From Pseudomonadota bacterium (GTDB lineage Bacteria; Pseudomonadota; Gammaproteobacteria; Burkholderiales; Burkholderiaceae), in NCBI GenBank assembly GCA_023441105.1, contig JAEZQX010000453.1:1-61516 (forward strand): a stretch of 61,516 bases of DNA. Direction: 5' to 3'. The translations under genes were made by a program, and so were the position numbers. The notes beneath the pieces were generated by a model. The model was not told the origin of the DNA. It was given only the letters and a program-made list of their open reading frames with translations, and searched no databases. How positions within the stretch are numbered: the first letter of the stretch is position 1; every line of letters starts with the position of its first letter. Shown here one piece after another: positions 53,082 through 61,516 of the stretch.

Positions 53082-54098
53082 ATGTGGAACATCGCCAAGC
53101 AGGCGGCCTACTCCTGGCTGGATGACTATGCGCCGAGCATGGGTGCCGCCCTCGCCTACTACACCGTGTTCTCGATCGCGCCGCTGCTGCTGATCGTGGT
53201 CTCGATCGCCGGGCTGGTCTTCGGCAAGGAAGCATCGGAAGGACACCTGGTGGCGCAACTCCAGACCTTGACGGGCGAGCAGGCGGCCCAGGCCTTGCAG
53301 GATCTCCTGCGCAGCGTCGACCGGCCGGCACCGAGCACCTTCGCCGCGCTGAGCGGTGGCGCGGTGCTGCTGGTGGGCGCGACCACTGTCTTCGCGGAGC
53401 TGCAGGATTCGCTCGACCGGATCTGGCGCGCGCCGGCGCGAGGCACCAGCGGGCTGTGGAACCTGGTGCGCGCCAGGCTCCTGTCGTTCGGCATGATCCT
53501 GGGAATCGGGTTCCTGATGATCGTCTCGCTGATCGCCAGCGCCGCCCTTGCCGCGCTGGGCAGCTGGTGGAACCCGGCATTCGGCGACTGGGCAAAGCTG
53601 GCCGCCGCGTTCAACACGGTTCTCGGCATCGGCTTCCTGACCTTGTCGTTCGCGCTCATCTATAGGATCATCCCGCGCGTGCCCATCCGTTGGGGCGACG
53701 TCTGGCTCGGCGCGGCGCTGACGGCGCTGCTGTTCAGCTTCGGGAAGCTGCTGATCGGCCTCTACATCGGCAGGAGCACCTTCACCTCCACCTTCGGCGC
53801 CGCGGCGTCGTTCGCCGTGCTGCTGGTCTGGGTCTACTACGCGGCGCAAATCTTCCTGCTCGGCGCGGAGTTCACCTGCATCTATGCCTACACCTACGGC
53901 TCCCTCAAGGGCAAGGTCAGGCCGCGACTGGGGCCCCTGCAAGCCGCACCGGAACACGAGGCCTCAGGTATGACGCTTGCAAACCGCGCCCCATGCACGA
54001 CAGGGACCAGCACGACGCCAGCCGAGACCACCTGCGCGCCGACGACCCTGACGCCGTCGCCGACTGCCTCATCGTCGGTGCGGGACCGGCCGGACTGA
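53082..54098 (+). CDS. YihY/UPF0761-family membrane protein
   Basis: 338 residues, six hydrophobic helices: [63 protein letters not shown] and [25 protein letters not shown] are YihY (formerly RNase BN-like) signatures. Exporter-like fold, role unknown. The last 40 or so residues (Thr/Pro/Ser-rich) overlap the next gene by 106 bases and are not family-like, suggesting a lost stop codon. ATG at 53082 with GGAG upstream. Confidence 0.9.
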   Translation: MWNIAKQAAYSWLDDYAPSMGAALAYYTVFSIAPLLLIVVSIAGLVFGKEASEGHLVAQLQTLTGEQAAQALQDLLRSVDRPAPSTFAALSGGAVLLVGATTVFAELQDSLDRIWRAPARGTSGLWNLVRARLLSFGMILGIGFLMIVSLIASAALAALGSWWNPAFGDWAKLAAAFNTVLGIGFLTLSFALIYRIIPRVPIRWGDVWLGAALTALLFSFGKLLIGLYIGRSTFTSTFGAAASFAVLLVWVYYAAQIFLLGAEFTCIYAYTYGSLKGKVRPRLGPLQAAPEHEASGMTLANRAPCTTGTSTTPAETTCAPTTLTPSPTASSSVRDRPD

Positions 54099-54997
54099 CC
54101 GCCGCGCTCTATCTGCGCCGCTTCCATCGCCGCGTGTTCATTGCCGATGCCGGCGGCAGCCGGGCACGGCACATCGAACGCTCACACAACTTCCCCGGCT
54201 TTCCGGATGGCATTCCCGGCCCCGAGCTGCTGGCGCGGCTGCGACGGCAGGTAGCCGACGTCGGTGCGACGGTTGCGCAGGCCGAGGTTCGCGCCATCGA
54301 GCCGCGACAAGGCGGCGGCTTCACCGCCCTGGCGGACAGCCGCGCCATCCATGCCCGCACCATCCTGCTGGCATGCGGCGTGGCAGACCAGGCGCCGATC
54401 GTTCCCGGCATCGAGGCTATCGTCAGGCAGGGCCTGTTGCGGCAATGCCCGATCTGCGACGGCCATGAGCACACCGGCCAGCGCATCGCGGTGCTCGGCG
54501 ACGGACGCCATGCACAGCGCGAAGCCCTCTTCGTCGCGCACTTCAGTCGCCCGGTAAGCCTGGTCGGCATGAGCCAGGGGCGGTGGACCGCCTCCCCGGA
54601 CGAGGAATTTCGCCAGGCCCTCGAGGACGGCCGGATCCGCCGCCTCGCCTCTCCGCTGGCGGAGCTTCGCCTGCAGGAATCTGCAGCCCGCAGCGACAGC
54701 GCCGCGGCGCGCTGCGTGCGCCTGTTCCTGCGCGACGGCAGCACGCACGACGTCGACGTGCTGTACGCGGCGTTGGGCTGCCGCCCGCGTTCGGGGCTCG
54801 CAGCCTCCCTGGGTGTCGCCGTCGATGATGCCGGCCAAGTGGTGGTCGACGGCCGCTGCGCGACCAACGTGCACGGGGTCTATGCCGCCGGCGACCTGGT
54901 CGATGCGCTCGACCAGCTGGCGGTGGCGATCGGGCACGGCGCGATCGCGGCAACCGCAATCCACAATGCCTGTCGCCGGCTGCCCGCGGCCGGATGA
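53993..54997 (+). CDS. Thioredoxin-reductase-like FAD/NAD(P) oxidoreductase
   Basis: Flavoprotein of 334 residues. FAD site [20 protein letters not shown], the CxxC motif as [14 protein letters not shown](P) region [15 protein letters not shown] (a degenerate GxGxxA), and C-terminal FAD motif [22 protein letters not shown] replaces the usual CATC of thioredoxin reductase, and no thioredoxin gene is next to it. The ATG at 53993 overlaps the YihY gene; a later start would still keep the FAD site. Its redox partner is unknown. Confidence 0.85.
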   Translation: MHDRDQHDASRDHLRADDPDAVADCLIVGAGPAGLTAALYLRRFHRRVFIADAGGSRARHIERSHNFPGFPDGIPGPELLARLRRQVADVGATVAQAEVRAIEPRQGGGFTALADSRAIHARTILLACGVADQAPIVPGIEAIVRQGLLRQCPICDGHEHTGQRIAVLGDGRHAQREALFVAHFSRPVSLVGMSQGRWTASPDEEFRQALEDGRIRRLASPLAELRLQESAARSDSAAARCVRLFLRDGSTHDVDVLYAALGCRPRSGLAASLGVAVDDAGQVVVDGRCATNVHGVYAAGDLVDALDQLAVAIGHGAIAATAIHNACRRLPAAG

Positions 54998-55042
54998 AGG
55001 ATGACCCGCGGATGAGTACCCGTGGATCGACCAACGAACCGG

Positions 55043-55285
55043 CTAGTGAGCCGGCTGTTGGGCCGGCTGCTCGTGGACGCGAGGGCTGGGCTGCGCGCCG
55101 CGAACCCTGATCTCGGTGATGGCCTGCTGTCCGGCGATCAGCGCTTCCGCCACGCTGGGGAACAGCCGGTCGGATCGGTCGACTCGAACGATCTCCTCGG
55201 CACTTGCAAACACCACAACCCATTGCCACTGGTGTTTCCCGGCCGGCTCGGTGGTGAGGGCCATCCGGATCTCGTGATCTTCCAT
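55043..55285 (-). CDS. Small hypothetical protein
   Basis: 80 residues: MEDHEIRMALTTEP.GKHQWQWVVVFA, RLFPSVAEALIAGQQAITEIR, then a Pro/Gln-rich tail. ATG at 55285 has AGGAGGAG upstream. Looks like a small alpha/beta cytosolic protein; not recognised. Confidence 0.6.
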   Translation of the reverse strand: MEDHEIRMALTTEPAGKHQWQWVVVFASAEEIVRVDRSDRLFPSVAEALIAGQQAITEIRVRGAQPSPRVHEQPAQQPAH

Positions 55286-55473
55286 GACGCGCTCCTCCTG
55301 CTGCCCGCAAACCATCTTGGGCTTGGCGGGCGAGGCGGGCAAGTGAGCGAATGTGACGCTGATCTCGCCATCGAAAACAGTTGTGAGCGCCACCGCGATT
55401 CGGCTTCCGATATCGGCGCCGAGCCGTAGGCATACCAATTGCTCACGGCCAGCGACGCATCGGGAGTAACTCA

Positions 55474-55668
55474 ATGGATCTCGAAAAGAAGAACGAATCG
55501 ACCTGCTATGCCAGCAAGCTCTACCAGGCAGTGCTGTCGCTCAAGCCCGGCGACCTGAGTGCCGCGCATCAGGTCCACCGCATGGCCAAGGCGCTCGCCC
55601 TGGTCGAAATGATGTCGGGCCGCACCCAGTCGGCGGTAGATGCGCTCGGCAATCGGCAGGCTCACTGA
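55474..55668 (+). CDS. Small hypothetical protein
   Basis: 64 residues, helical: NESTCYASKLYQAVLSLKP, HQVHRMAKALALVEMMSG. ATG at 55474 with GGGAG upstream. Divergent from the 55043-55285 gene across about 190 bases. Not recognised. Confidence 0.55.
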   Translation: MDLEKKNESTCYASKLYQAVLSLKPGDLSAAHQVHRMAKALALVEMMSGRTQSAVDALGNRQAH

Positions 55669-55708
55669 ACGGGCCCCCACCAGGCATCGTTACCCATCGC
55701 CGTAGCCC

Positions 55709-56122
55709 TCAGGGCAGGTCTGCCCCGGCATCGCCCGCCGCGCGTCCGGCCTCGTCGACCCGCGGGCCGTCGAGCGCCTGGCTCAGCGGCACCGGCACAT
55801 CATCGCCGGCCGCCCGCTTGCGGAACAGAGCCGCGCGGGCCAGCAGCAAGGTGGTGATGGGCACGGTGATGGAGAGCAGGACCACGATCAGCCAGGTGTG
55901 TATCACGAGCCCGCCCTGCAATACCGAAAAATAAAGCAGAGAGGCGGCGCAGGCGCACCAGGTGGCGAGCGTCGCGCCCAGCGCCGGCGGATGCATCCGC
56001 TGGAAGAAGCTCCTCAGCCGGGTGATGCCCAACGCTCCGGTCAGCGCCATCAGCCCGCTCAGCACCAGCAGCAGCGAGACCAGCAGTTCCACCCAATAGG
56101 GCACCAGCTGCGGAGCGGTCAT
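55709..56122 (-). CDS. mnhG: Mrp cation/proton antiporter subunit G
   Basis: 137 residues with three hydrophobic helices, MnhG/PhaG pattern (SGLMALTGALGITRL, FFQRMHPPALGATLATW). Small membrane subunit of the multi-subunit Na+/H+ (or K+/H+) antiporter. Ends in a hydrophilic tail of about 35 residues. Its ATG overlaps the mnhF stop (ATGA). Last gene of the operon. Confidence 0.93.
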   Translation of the reverse strand: MTAPQLVPYWVELLVSLLLVLSGLMALTGALGITRLRSFFQRMHPPALGATLATWCACAASLLYFSVLQGGLVIHTWLIVVLLSITVPITTLLLARAALFRKRAAGDDVPVPLSQALDGPRVDEAGRAAGDAGADLP

Positions 56123-56397
56123 TCGATCACCTCGCCACGCAGCAGGAACTTGGCCAGGGCGCTGGAGCTGACGAAGCCGAAGAGCGCTATCAGCAGCGCC
56201 GCCTCGAAATACATGTCGCTGGAATAGCGCAGGCCGACGACCAGGATCACCAGCATGCCCAGGATGTAGAGATAGTCGAGCGCCAGGATCCGGTCCTGCG
56301 CCGAGGGGCCCAGCAGCAGGCGCGACAGGGTCAGCATCATGCCCAGGACATAGCAGCCGAGGGCGAACAGGATGGCCCAAGCCAGCGTCGAACTCAT
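56119..56397 (-). CDS. mnhF: Mrp antiporter subunit F
   Basis: 92 residues, three helices, MnhF pattern (RLLLGPSAQDRILALDYLYILGM, DMYFEAALLIALFGFVSS). Overlaps mnhE and mnhG by ATGA steps. Confidence 0.93.
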   Translation of the reverse strand: MSSTLAWAILFALGCYVLGMMLTLSRLLLGPSAQDRILALDYLYILGMLVILVVGLRYSSDMYFEAALLIALFGFVSSSALAKFLLRGEVIE

Positions 56398-56882
56398 TCA
56401 AAGATCTCCATCAGCGGCCGCTCGTAGCGTTCCTTGAAGTAGCGCACGTAGGCGTCCTCGTCGTCGACGTCGAACAGGTGCAGCAGCAGCACGCTGCGAT
56501 CCATCGACAGCTCCGACCACACCGTACCGGGCACCACCGTGGTGATCATGGCGAGCGCCGCCAGGCCATTGGCGTCGCGTAGCTGCAGCGGAATGCGCAC
56601 GAAGACCGATCGCGGCGGCCGGCTGCGCGAGCGCCAGACACCCCGTGCCACCTGCAGGTTGGAGACGATGACGTCCTTGCCCACCTGCAGGGTCAGCAGC
56701 AGCGCTCGCGGCAGGTTGTGAAAGGTCGCCGGCGAGGGCCGCAGCGATGCCGACCACAGCGGGCCCAGGATGCCCAGCAGGAAGCCGATCAGCAAATCGC
56801 CCGGTGCCAGCGACTGGTTCAGCACCAGCCACAGGCCGAAGAGGACCAGCGACAGGTAGGGCGCGGGAAACAGACGCTTCAT
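56394..56882 (-). CDS. mnhE: Mrp antiporter subunit E
   Basis: 162 residues. N-terminal membrane helices (LSLVLFGLWLVLNQSLAPGDLLIGFLLG-type region) and a cytosolic domain with FVRIPLQLRDANGLAALAMITTVVPGTV, typical MnhE. The ATG at 56882 overlaps the mnhD stop (TGATG-like step); the long upstream frame is spurious. Confidence 0.92.
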   Translation of the reverse strand: MKRLFPAPYLSLVLFGLWLVLNQSLAPGDLLIGFLLGILGPLWSASLRPSPATFHNLPRALLLTLQVGKDVIVSNLQVARGVWRSRSRPPRSVFVRIPLQLRDANGLAALAMITTVVPGTVWSELSMDRSVLLLHLFDVDDEDAYVRYFKERYERPLMEIFE

Positions 56883-58612
56883 CCGCCCTCCTGCGACTGG
56901 CCAGGCTTGGGCACCGGCCGGGTGGACAATACCGACGAGATATAGTCGGCCGGCGCATAGAGCCCGTAGGCCGTCTCCTGGAGATAGCGCACCACCGGAT
57001 CCGCACGCATCGTCAGGACGACGCAGATGGCGATCATGAAGCCGATCGGCAGGCCCTCGACCATGCGCACGCGCGGTGGCGGACGATCCTCGGGATAGGC
57101 CCAGAAGTAGCGGATGCCCGAGCGCGACAGCGCGATGGTCGAGGCCAGGCCCGACACGATCAGCAGCACCAGCAGGGTCCAACCTCCCGGGCCCAGCGGC
57201 GGGGCTTCCAGGCTCCCCGGCCCGAGCGGGTTCAGCAGCGACGACAGCATCAGGATCTTGCCGACGAAGCCCGACAGCGGCGGCAGGCCGGCGATCAGCA
57301 GCGTGCAGGCGATGAAGCTCAGGCCGAGGAATGCCATGGCGGCCGGGATCGCCCGGCCGATCACCGCCTCCTGTTCCTCGTCGAGGTTGGTGCCGTCCGG
57401 ATACATGTCCTCTGTCAGGAAGGGCACGTAGTCCCCTTCGTCGAGCGGCGCGGTCAGGGCGTCGAGCCGGGTCCGGTCGATCAGTTCGACGAGCAGGAAG
57501 ATGGCGCCGGCGCCGAGCGTCGAGCTGAGCAGGTAGTAGAGCGCCCCGCCGGTGAGCGACGGCTGGCCGAAGCCGATGACGGTCAGCAGGGTGCCGGAGG
57601 AAACGATGATGCTGTAGCTGGCCAGGCGACCCAGCTGCCGGCTCGCCAGCAGGCCGATGGTGCCGAAGGCCAGGGTGGCCAGCCCGCCCACTACCAGCGC
57701 ATCCATGCCGTAGCCGCTCGATGCGCCGGAGTCGTGGAACATCAGGGTCCAGACCCGCAGTACCGCGTAGACCCCTACCTTGGTCATGATGGCGAACAAC
57801 GCGGCCACCGGCGCTCCGGCCGCCGAATAGGCCGGTGCCAGCCAGAAGTTGAGCGGCCACATGCCGGCCTTGGCGAGAAAGGCGACCACCAGGATGGCAG
57901 CACCGGCGTGCAGCAGTCCGCGGTCGGCATCGGCGACCTCGCGCACCTTCATGGCGAGATCGGCCATGTTCAGCGTCCCGGTGACGCCGTAGATGAGCGC
58001 CGCGCCGATCAGGAAGAGCGACGAGGCGATCAGGTTGATCGCGATGTAGTGCAGGCCCGCCCTCACCCGCGGCGAGCCGGAGGCGTGCAGCAGCAATCCA
58101 TAGGAGGCGGAGAGCAGGACCTCGAAGAACACGAACAGGTTGAACAGGTCGGCGGTGAGGAAGGCGCCGTTGAGGCCCATCAGCTGGATCTGGAACAGCG
58201 GATGGAAATGCACGCCCGCGCGGTCCCAGCGGGCCATCGCGAACATGATCGAGCCGAGCCCCAGGATGCTGGTCAGCAGCACCATCATCGCCGACAGCCG
58301 ATCGAGGACCAGCACGATGCCGAATGGCGTCTGCCAGTTGGCCGGCAGGTAGATCCCGACGGCGCCAACGCCGGACAGCCCGCCGGGGGCAACGTCCTCG
58401 TGCACCCAGTAGACCAGCAGCAAGGCGACGCCCAGGCCGATGACGGTCGAGAGAATGTTCACCAGCGCCTTGAGGCGGCGGCGCTTCTCGCCCAGGATCA
58501 GCATGACCGCGGCGCTGACCAGCGGCAGCAGGACCGGCGCCGCGATCACATGCGCGCGGCCGCTGCCGAGGTAGTCGGCGACCTGGATCGCGATGGCGCC
58601 GAAGTCGTTCAT
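56879..58612 (-). CDS. mnhD: Mrp antiporter subunit D
   Basis: 577 residues, about 14 helices, homologous to complex I antiporter-like subunits (NuoN/M). Seen: LNGAFLTADLFNLFVFFEVLL with conserved Glu, GMWPLNFWLAPAYSAAGAPVAALFA with the proton-path Lys region (LAKAGMWPL), and SYSIIVSSGTLL. It overlaps mnhC by an ATGA step. Confidence 0.94.
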   Translation of the reverse strand: MNDFGAIAIQVADYLGSGRAHVIAAPVLLPLVSAAVMLILGEKRRRLKALVNILSTVIGLGVALLLVYWVHEDVAPGGLSGVGAVGIYLPANWQTPFGIVLVLDRLSAMMVLLTSILGLGSIMFAMARWDRAGVHFHPLFQIQLMGLNGAFLTADLFNLFVFFEVLLSASYGLLLHASGSPRVRAGLHYIAINLIASSLFLIGAALIYGVTGTLNMADLAMKVREVADADRGLLHAGAAILVVAFLAKAGMWPLNFWLAPAYSAAGAPVAALFAIMTKVGVYAVLRVWTLMFHDSGASSGYGMDALVVGGLATLAFGTIGLLASRQLGRLASYSIIVSSGTLLTVIGFGQPSLTGGALYYLLSSTLGAGAIFLLVELIDRTRLDALTAPLDEGDYVPFLTEDMYPDGTNLDEEQEAVIGRAIPAAMAFLGLSFIACTLLIAGLPPLSGFVGKILMLSSLLNPLGPGSLEAPPLGPGGWTLLVLLIVSGLASTIALSRSGIRYFWAYPEDRPPPRVRMVEGLPIGFMIAICVVLTMRADPVVRYLQETAYGLYAPADYISSVLSTRPVPKPGQSQEGG

Positions 58613-58953
58613 TCGGCGTCGCCATCCCCGTCGACGTGATCGGTGCCCGACAGCCCGCGCGACGCAAGCAGCACCACCAGGAACATGGCGATGTTGGCGA
58701 AGCCGATCACGATGGCGGTGAGGGCCAGGGCCTGCGGCATCGGATCGGTGTAGTTCACCAGGTCCTGCGCCAGGCCCTGGACGATGATCGGCTCCTTGTC
58801 GATGGCCAGCCTGCCCATGCAGAAGATGAACAGGTTGACGCCGTAGGACACCAGCGACAGGCCGATGATCACCTGGTAGGTGCGCGGCCGCAGCAGCAGC
58901 CAGACACCCGAGCCGGTGAGCACGCCGATGGCGATCGCCATTATGGCTTCCAA
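58609..58953 (-). CDS. mnhC: Mrp antiporter subunit C
   Basis: 114 residues, NuoK-like with three helices (GSGVWLLLRPRTYQVIIGLSLVSYGVNLF, PQALALTAIVIGFANIAMFLV). The TTG at 58953 gives the family-like MEAIMAIAIG start and has GGGAG six bases upstream; ATG at 58941 is the alternative. An in-frame opening to 58998 is not conserved. Confidence 0.92.
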   Translation of the reverse strand: MEAIMAIAIGVLTGSGVWLLLRPRTYQVIIGLSLVSYGVNLFIFCMGRLAIDKEPIIVQGLAQDLVNYTDPMPQALALTAIVIGFANIAMFLVVLLASRGLSGTDHVDGDGDAE

Positions 58954-58990
58954 GCGCGCTCCCGTTCGAGGTGGCGGACCAGTCGGATCA

Positions 58991-61516
58991 TCAGACAAGC
59001 TCCTCGCCGGCCACCAGCGCCCGCGGATCCGGATCCTCGGGCCCTTCGACTGCGGCGGGCTTGGCCAGGCGCGCCGGCCGCCGGCTGCGCAACGACTGGT
59101 GGGCCAGCGCCGTGAGGATCAGCATGGTGGAGCCGACCACCACGGCGAAGATGCCGATGTCGAAGAACATCGCGCTCGGCAGATGCGCCTCGCCGAACAC
59201 CGGCAGCCGGAAATGCGCCGTGTGGCTGGTGAGGAAGGGATAGCCGACCAGCACGGCACCGAGGCCGGTGGCCACCGCCAGCAGCTGGCCGACCGCGATC
59301 CAGCGCGGCGGACGCAGCTTCATGTGAGCCTCCACCCACAAGGTTCCGGCCACCATGTACTGGACGATGAAGCCGATCGACACCACCAGTCCGGCGATGA
59401 AGCCACCGCCCGGCTCGTTGTGGCCGCGCAGCAGCAGGTAGATGGCGATCACCCACGACACCGGCAGCACCAGCCGCACCAGCACCGCCGGCACCAGCAG
59501 GTAGCCGATGGCCGTGTCGTGCGCCGCCCGCGGGTTGATCAGGTCGGTGACGACATGCTCCGGGAAGCCGCGCTGCTGGCGCGGCTGCTCGATGCTCTCG
59601 CGCGGCGGACGAAAACGCCGCAGCAGCGCATAGACCGTCAGGGCGACCGCCGACAGCACCGTGACCTCGCCAAGGGTGTCGAAACCCCGGAAATCCACCA
59701 GCATCACGTTCACCACGTTGGTACCCCCGCCTTCCGGCAAGGCATTGGCGAGGAAGAACGGCGAAATGCTCTGGGGGAAGTCCCGGGTCAGGATCGCGTA
59801 GGTGAAGGCCGCGAGGCCGCAGCCGGACAGCACCGCGATGACGAAGTCGCGCAGCCGCCGGGCGCGCGCCCCCAGGCTGCGACGGCGCGGATCGTCGGCC
59901 AGCTCGATGCGCTTGGGCAGCCAGCGCAAGCCCCGCAGCAGCAGGATGGTGGTGACGATCTCCACCGTCAGCTGGGTGAGCGCCAGGTCGGGCGCCGAGA
60001 ACCAGACGAAGGTCACGCAGGTGACCAGGCCGGCGCCGCCGGCCAGGATCAGCGCCGCGAGGCGGTGGTACTTCGCCTGCCAGGCGGCCGCCACGGCGCA
60101 GGCCATGCCGACCACCCAGAGGAAGCCGAACTCGATCGCCAGCGGCAGCGGCTCGCGGCCTGCCGGCGCCAGCGCCAGCCAGCTGAAGGGCGCCGCCGCC
60201 GCGACGAAGGTGACGCCGATCAGGCACAGGACCTGGATCTGCAGCCGGTCGGTGCCGACCAGCCGCAATGCGCGACGGCCGAAGACGCCGATGCCGACCA
60301 GCGTCCAATGGAAGAAGCGCCTGCCGTCGAGCAGGTGGATCAACGGCGGCCGGTCGAACCGGCCCTGCTTGAGCCGGCGGCGCAGCAGCAGGTAGAGCAC
60401 GAGTCCCCCGCCCATGGCGAACAGGCTCATCAGCATGGGCGCGTTCAGCCCATGCCAGACAGCGAGGCTGTAATCCGGCAGCGTGCCACCCACCACCGGG
60501 CTGGCCGCTGCGTCGAGGAACCTGCGCACCGAAACCTCGGGAAAGATCCCGACCACGAGGCAGGCGAGCACCAGCAGGTCCACCGGCACGCGCACCAGCC
60601 GCGACGGCTCGTGGGGCTGGCGCGGCAGGTCGGTCGCCAACGGACCGAAGAACACGTCGACGGTGAACCGCAGGGCATAGGCGACGCCGAAGACGCCGAA
60701 GACCGCGGCGATCAGCGGCAGCGCGATCTCGATCCATGGCGCGGCGGTGATGTACACCGTCTCGGCGAAGAACATCTCCTTCGACAGGAAGCCGTTGAGC
60801 AGCGGCACGCCGGCCATGGCGGCGCTGGCCACCATGGCGAGGGTGCCGGTGATGGGCATCACCTGGAAGAGTCCGTTGAGCCGGCCGATGTCCCGGGTCC
60901 CGCTCTCGTGATCGATGATCCCCGCGGCCATGAACAGCGACGCCTTGAAGGTTGCATGGTTCATGATGTGGAAGACCGCCGCTACTGCCGCCATCGGGCT
61001 GTTCATGCCCAGCAGCAGCGTGATCAGCCCGAGGTGGCTGATGGTGGAATACGCCAGCAACCCCTTGAGGTCGTTCTGGAACATCGCGGCATAGGCGCCC
61101 AGCACCAGCGTGATGGCGCCGGCGCCACCGACCAGCCAGAACCACTCGTCGGTATCCGAAAGGACTGGCCAGAGCCTGGCCATCAGGAACACGCCCGCCT
61201 TGACCATGGTGGCCGAATGCAGGTAGGCGGAGACCGGCGTGGGCGCGGCCATCGCGTGCGGCAACCAGAAATGGAACGGGAACTGGGCGCTCTTGGTGAG
61301 CGTGCCGAGCAGCACCAGCACCAGCACCAGCGTGTAATGGGGATGCGCGCGGATGACGTTGCCCGACTCGAGCACCGCGTCGAGCTCGTAGCTGCCGACG
61401 ATCTGGCCGATCACGAGCATGCCCGCGAGCAGGCACAGGCCGCCGCTGCCGGTGACGAGCAGTGCCATCCGGGCACCGCGCCGGGCATCCTGGCGATGGT
61501 GCCAGTAGCCGATCAG
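58991..61516 (-). CDS. mnhA: Mrp antiporter subunit A/B fusion (partial)
   Basis: The gene runs off the right edge; 841 codons are visible, from LIGYWHHRQD at the edge. NuoL-like antiporter helices (KSAQFPFHFWLPHAMAAPTPVSAYLHSATMVKAG region, FHIMNHATFKASLFMAAG) are followed by an MnhB-like C-terminal domain (LPVSWVIAIYLLLRGHNEPGGGFIAGLVVS, FDIGIFAVVVGSTMLIL). The A/B fusion is the group 2 (PhaAB-type) arrangement. First gene of the visible operon. Confidence 0.94.
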   Translation of the reverse strand: MIGYWHHRQDARRGARMALLVTGSGGLCLLAGMLVIGQIVGSYELDAVLESGNVIRAHPHYTLVLVLVLLGTLTKSAQFPFHFWLPHAMAAPTPVSAYLHSATMVKAGVFLMARLWPVLSDTDEWFWLVGGAGAITLVLGAYAAMFQNDLKGLLAYSTISHLGLITLLLGMNSPMAAVAAVFHIMNHATFKASLFMAAGIIDHESGTRDIGRLNGLFQVMPITGTLAMVASAAMAGVPLLNGFLSKEMFFAETVYITAAPWIEIALPLIAAVFGVFGVAYALRFTVDVFFGPLATDLPRQPHEPSRLVRVPVDLLVLACLVVGIFPEVSVRRFLDAAASPVVGGTLPDYSLAVWHGLNAPMLMSLFAMGGGLVLYLLLRRRLKQGRFDRPPLIHLLDGRRFFHWTLVGIGVFGRRALRLVGTDRLQIQVLCLIGVTFVAAAAPFSWLALAPAGREPLPLAIEFGFLWVVGMACAVAAAWQAKYHRLAALILAGGAGLVTCVTFVWFSAPDLALTQLTVEIVTTILLLRGLRWLPKRIELADDPRRRSLGARARRLRDFVIAVLSGCGLAAFTYAILTRDFPQSISPFFLANALPEGGGTNVVNVMLVDFRGFDTLGEVTVLSAVALTVYALLRRFRPPRESIEQPRQQRGFPEHVVTDLINPRAAHDTAIGYLLVPAVLVRLVLPVSWVIAIYLLLRGHNEPGGGFIAGLVVSIGFIVQYMVAGTLWVEAHMKLRPPRWIAVGQLLAVATGLGAVLVGYPFLTSHTAHFRLPVFGEAHLPSAMFFDIGIFAVVVGSTMLILTALAHQSLRSRRPARLAKPAAVEGPEDPDPRALVAGEELV

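Noticed and set aside
56747..58639. 630-codon Gln/Asp/Arg-rich open frame on + across mnhD
   Set aside because: Mirror of a membrane-protein gene; typical antisense composition.
1..61516. CRISPR arrays, insertion sequences, prophage genes
   Set aside because: No regularly spaced direct repeats, no transposase or integrase domains, no phage structural genes seen.

Overview
The window is high-GC DNA that reads as a chromosomal segment of a Burkholderiales-type betaproteobacterium. The evidence is two orphan tripartite-tricarboxylate (Bug/TctC) binding proteins inside catabolic operons, an iron-uptake set built from a TonB receptor plus DUF4198/DUF3649/PepSY/DUF3325, a CysB-type regulator beside cysTWA, and a uvrB / aromatic aminotransferase divergent pair. 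No phage, transposase or CRISPR array was seen. The right end cuts into the first gene of an Mrp antiporter operon.

Layout. 0.2-4.4 kb: uvrB (-), an aspartate/aromatic aminotransferase (+), and tRNA-Asn(GTT) with promoter and terminator. 4.8-8.1 kb: a lower-GC patch of single genes (NUDIX hydrolase, two small hypotheticals, a PliG-like lysozyme-inhibitor homologue, a CPBP-type membrane protein). 8.5-12.7 kb: a tight catabolic operon (HpaI aldolase, iron alcohol dehydrogenase/maleylacetate reductase, CaiB CoA-transferase, Bug receptor). 12.7-20.1 kb: a copper-resistance island (P-type ATPase and CopZ on -, then a His-rich exported protein, a small exported protein, TolC-type lipoprotein, Tat multicopper oxidase, CopG and CusF-like protein on +). 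20.4-29.5 kb: a YkvA-like protein, a CysB-type regulator and a sulfate assimilation cluster on - (cysH-D-N, sbp-cysT-W-A, rhodanese-like).

29.7-34.0 kb: a GntR regulator, Rieske dioxygenase alpha and beta subunits, a Bug receptor with a Tat-like signal, and a GYD protein. 34.1-41.1 kb: an iron-acquisition operon on -, flanked by three decayed genes (DUF2325 with an intact-looking Fur box, a CopD-like membrane protein with a one-base frameshift, and the C-terminal piece of a phytanoyl-CoA dioxygenase). 41.6-46.8 kb: small stress-type proteins (DUF3606, DUF4142), a cupin, an AraC regulator, an SDR and AlkB. 47-50.7 kb: a cytochrome P450, two hemerythrin genes each preceded by an exact FNR-type site, and a TauE/SafE permease. 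50.7-55.7 kb: a CxxCxGxG zinc protein, a RecQ variant, a YihY protein, a thioredoxin-reductase-like flavoprotein and two small hypotheticals. 55.7-61.5 kb: mnhG-F-E-D-C and the partial fused mnhA/B.

Most operons use ATGA, TGATG or GTGA stop/start overlaps, which fixes many start codons. The most distinctive signals are the paired FNR sites on the two hemerythrin genes (one at exactly -41.5 from a predicted start), the self-contained Rieske/GntR/Bug/GYD module with an unusual iron-ligand spacing, the HpaI/Fe-ADH/CaiB/Bug operon, and the copper cluster that has an outer-membrane channel but no visible inner-membrane pump.
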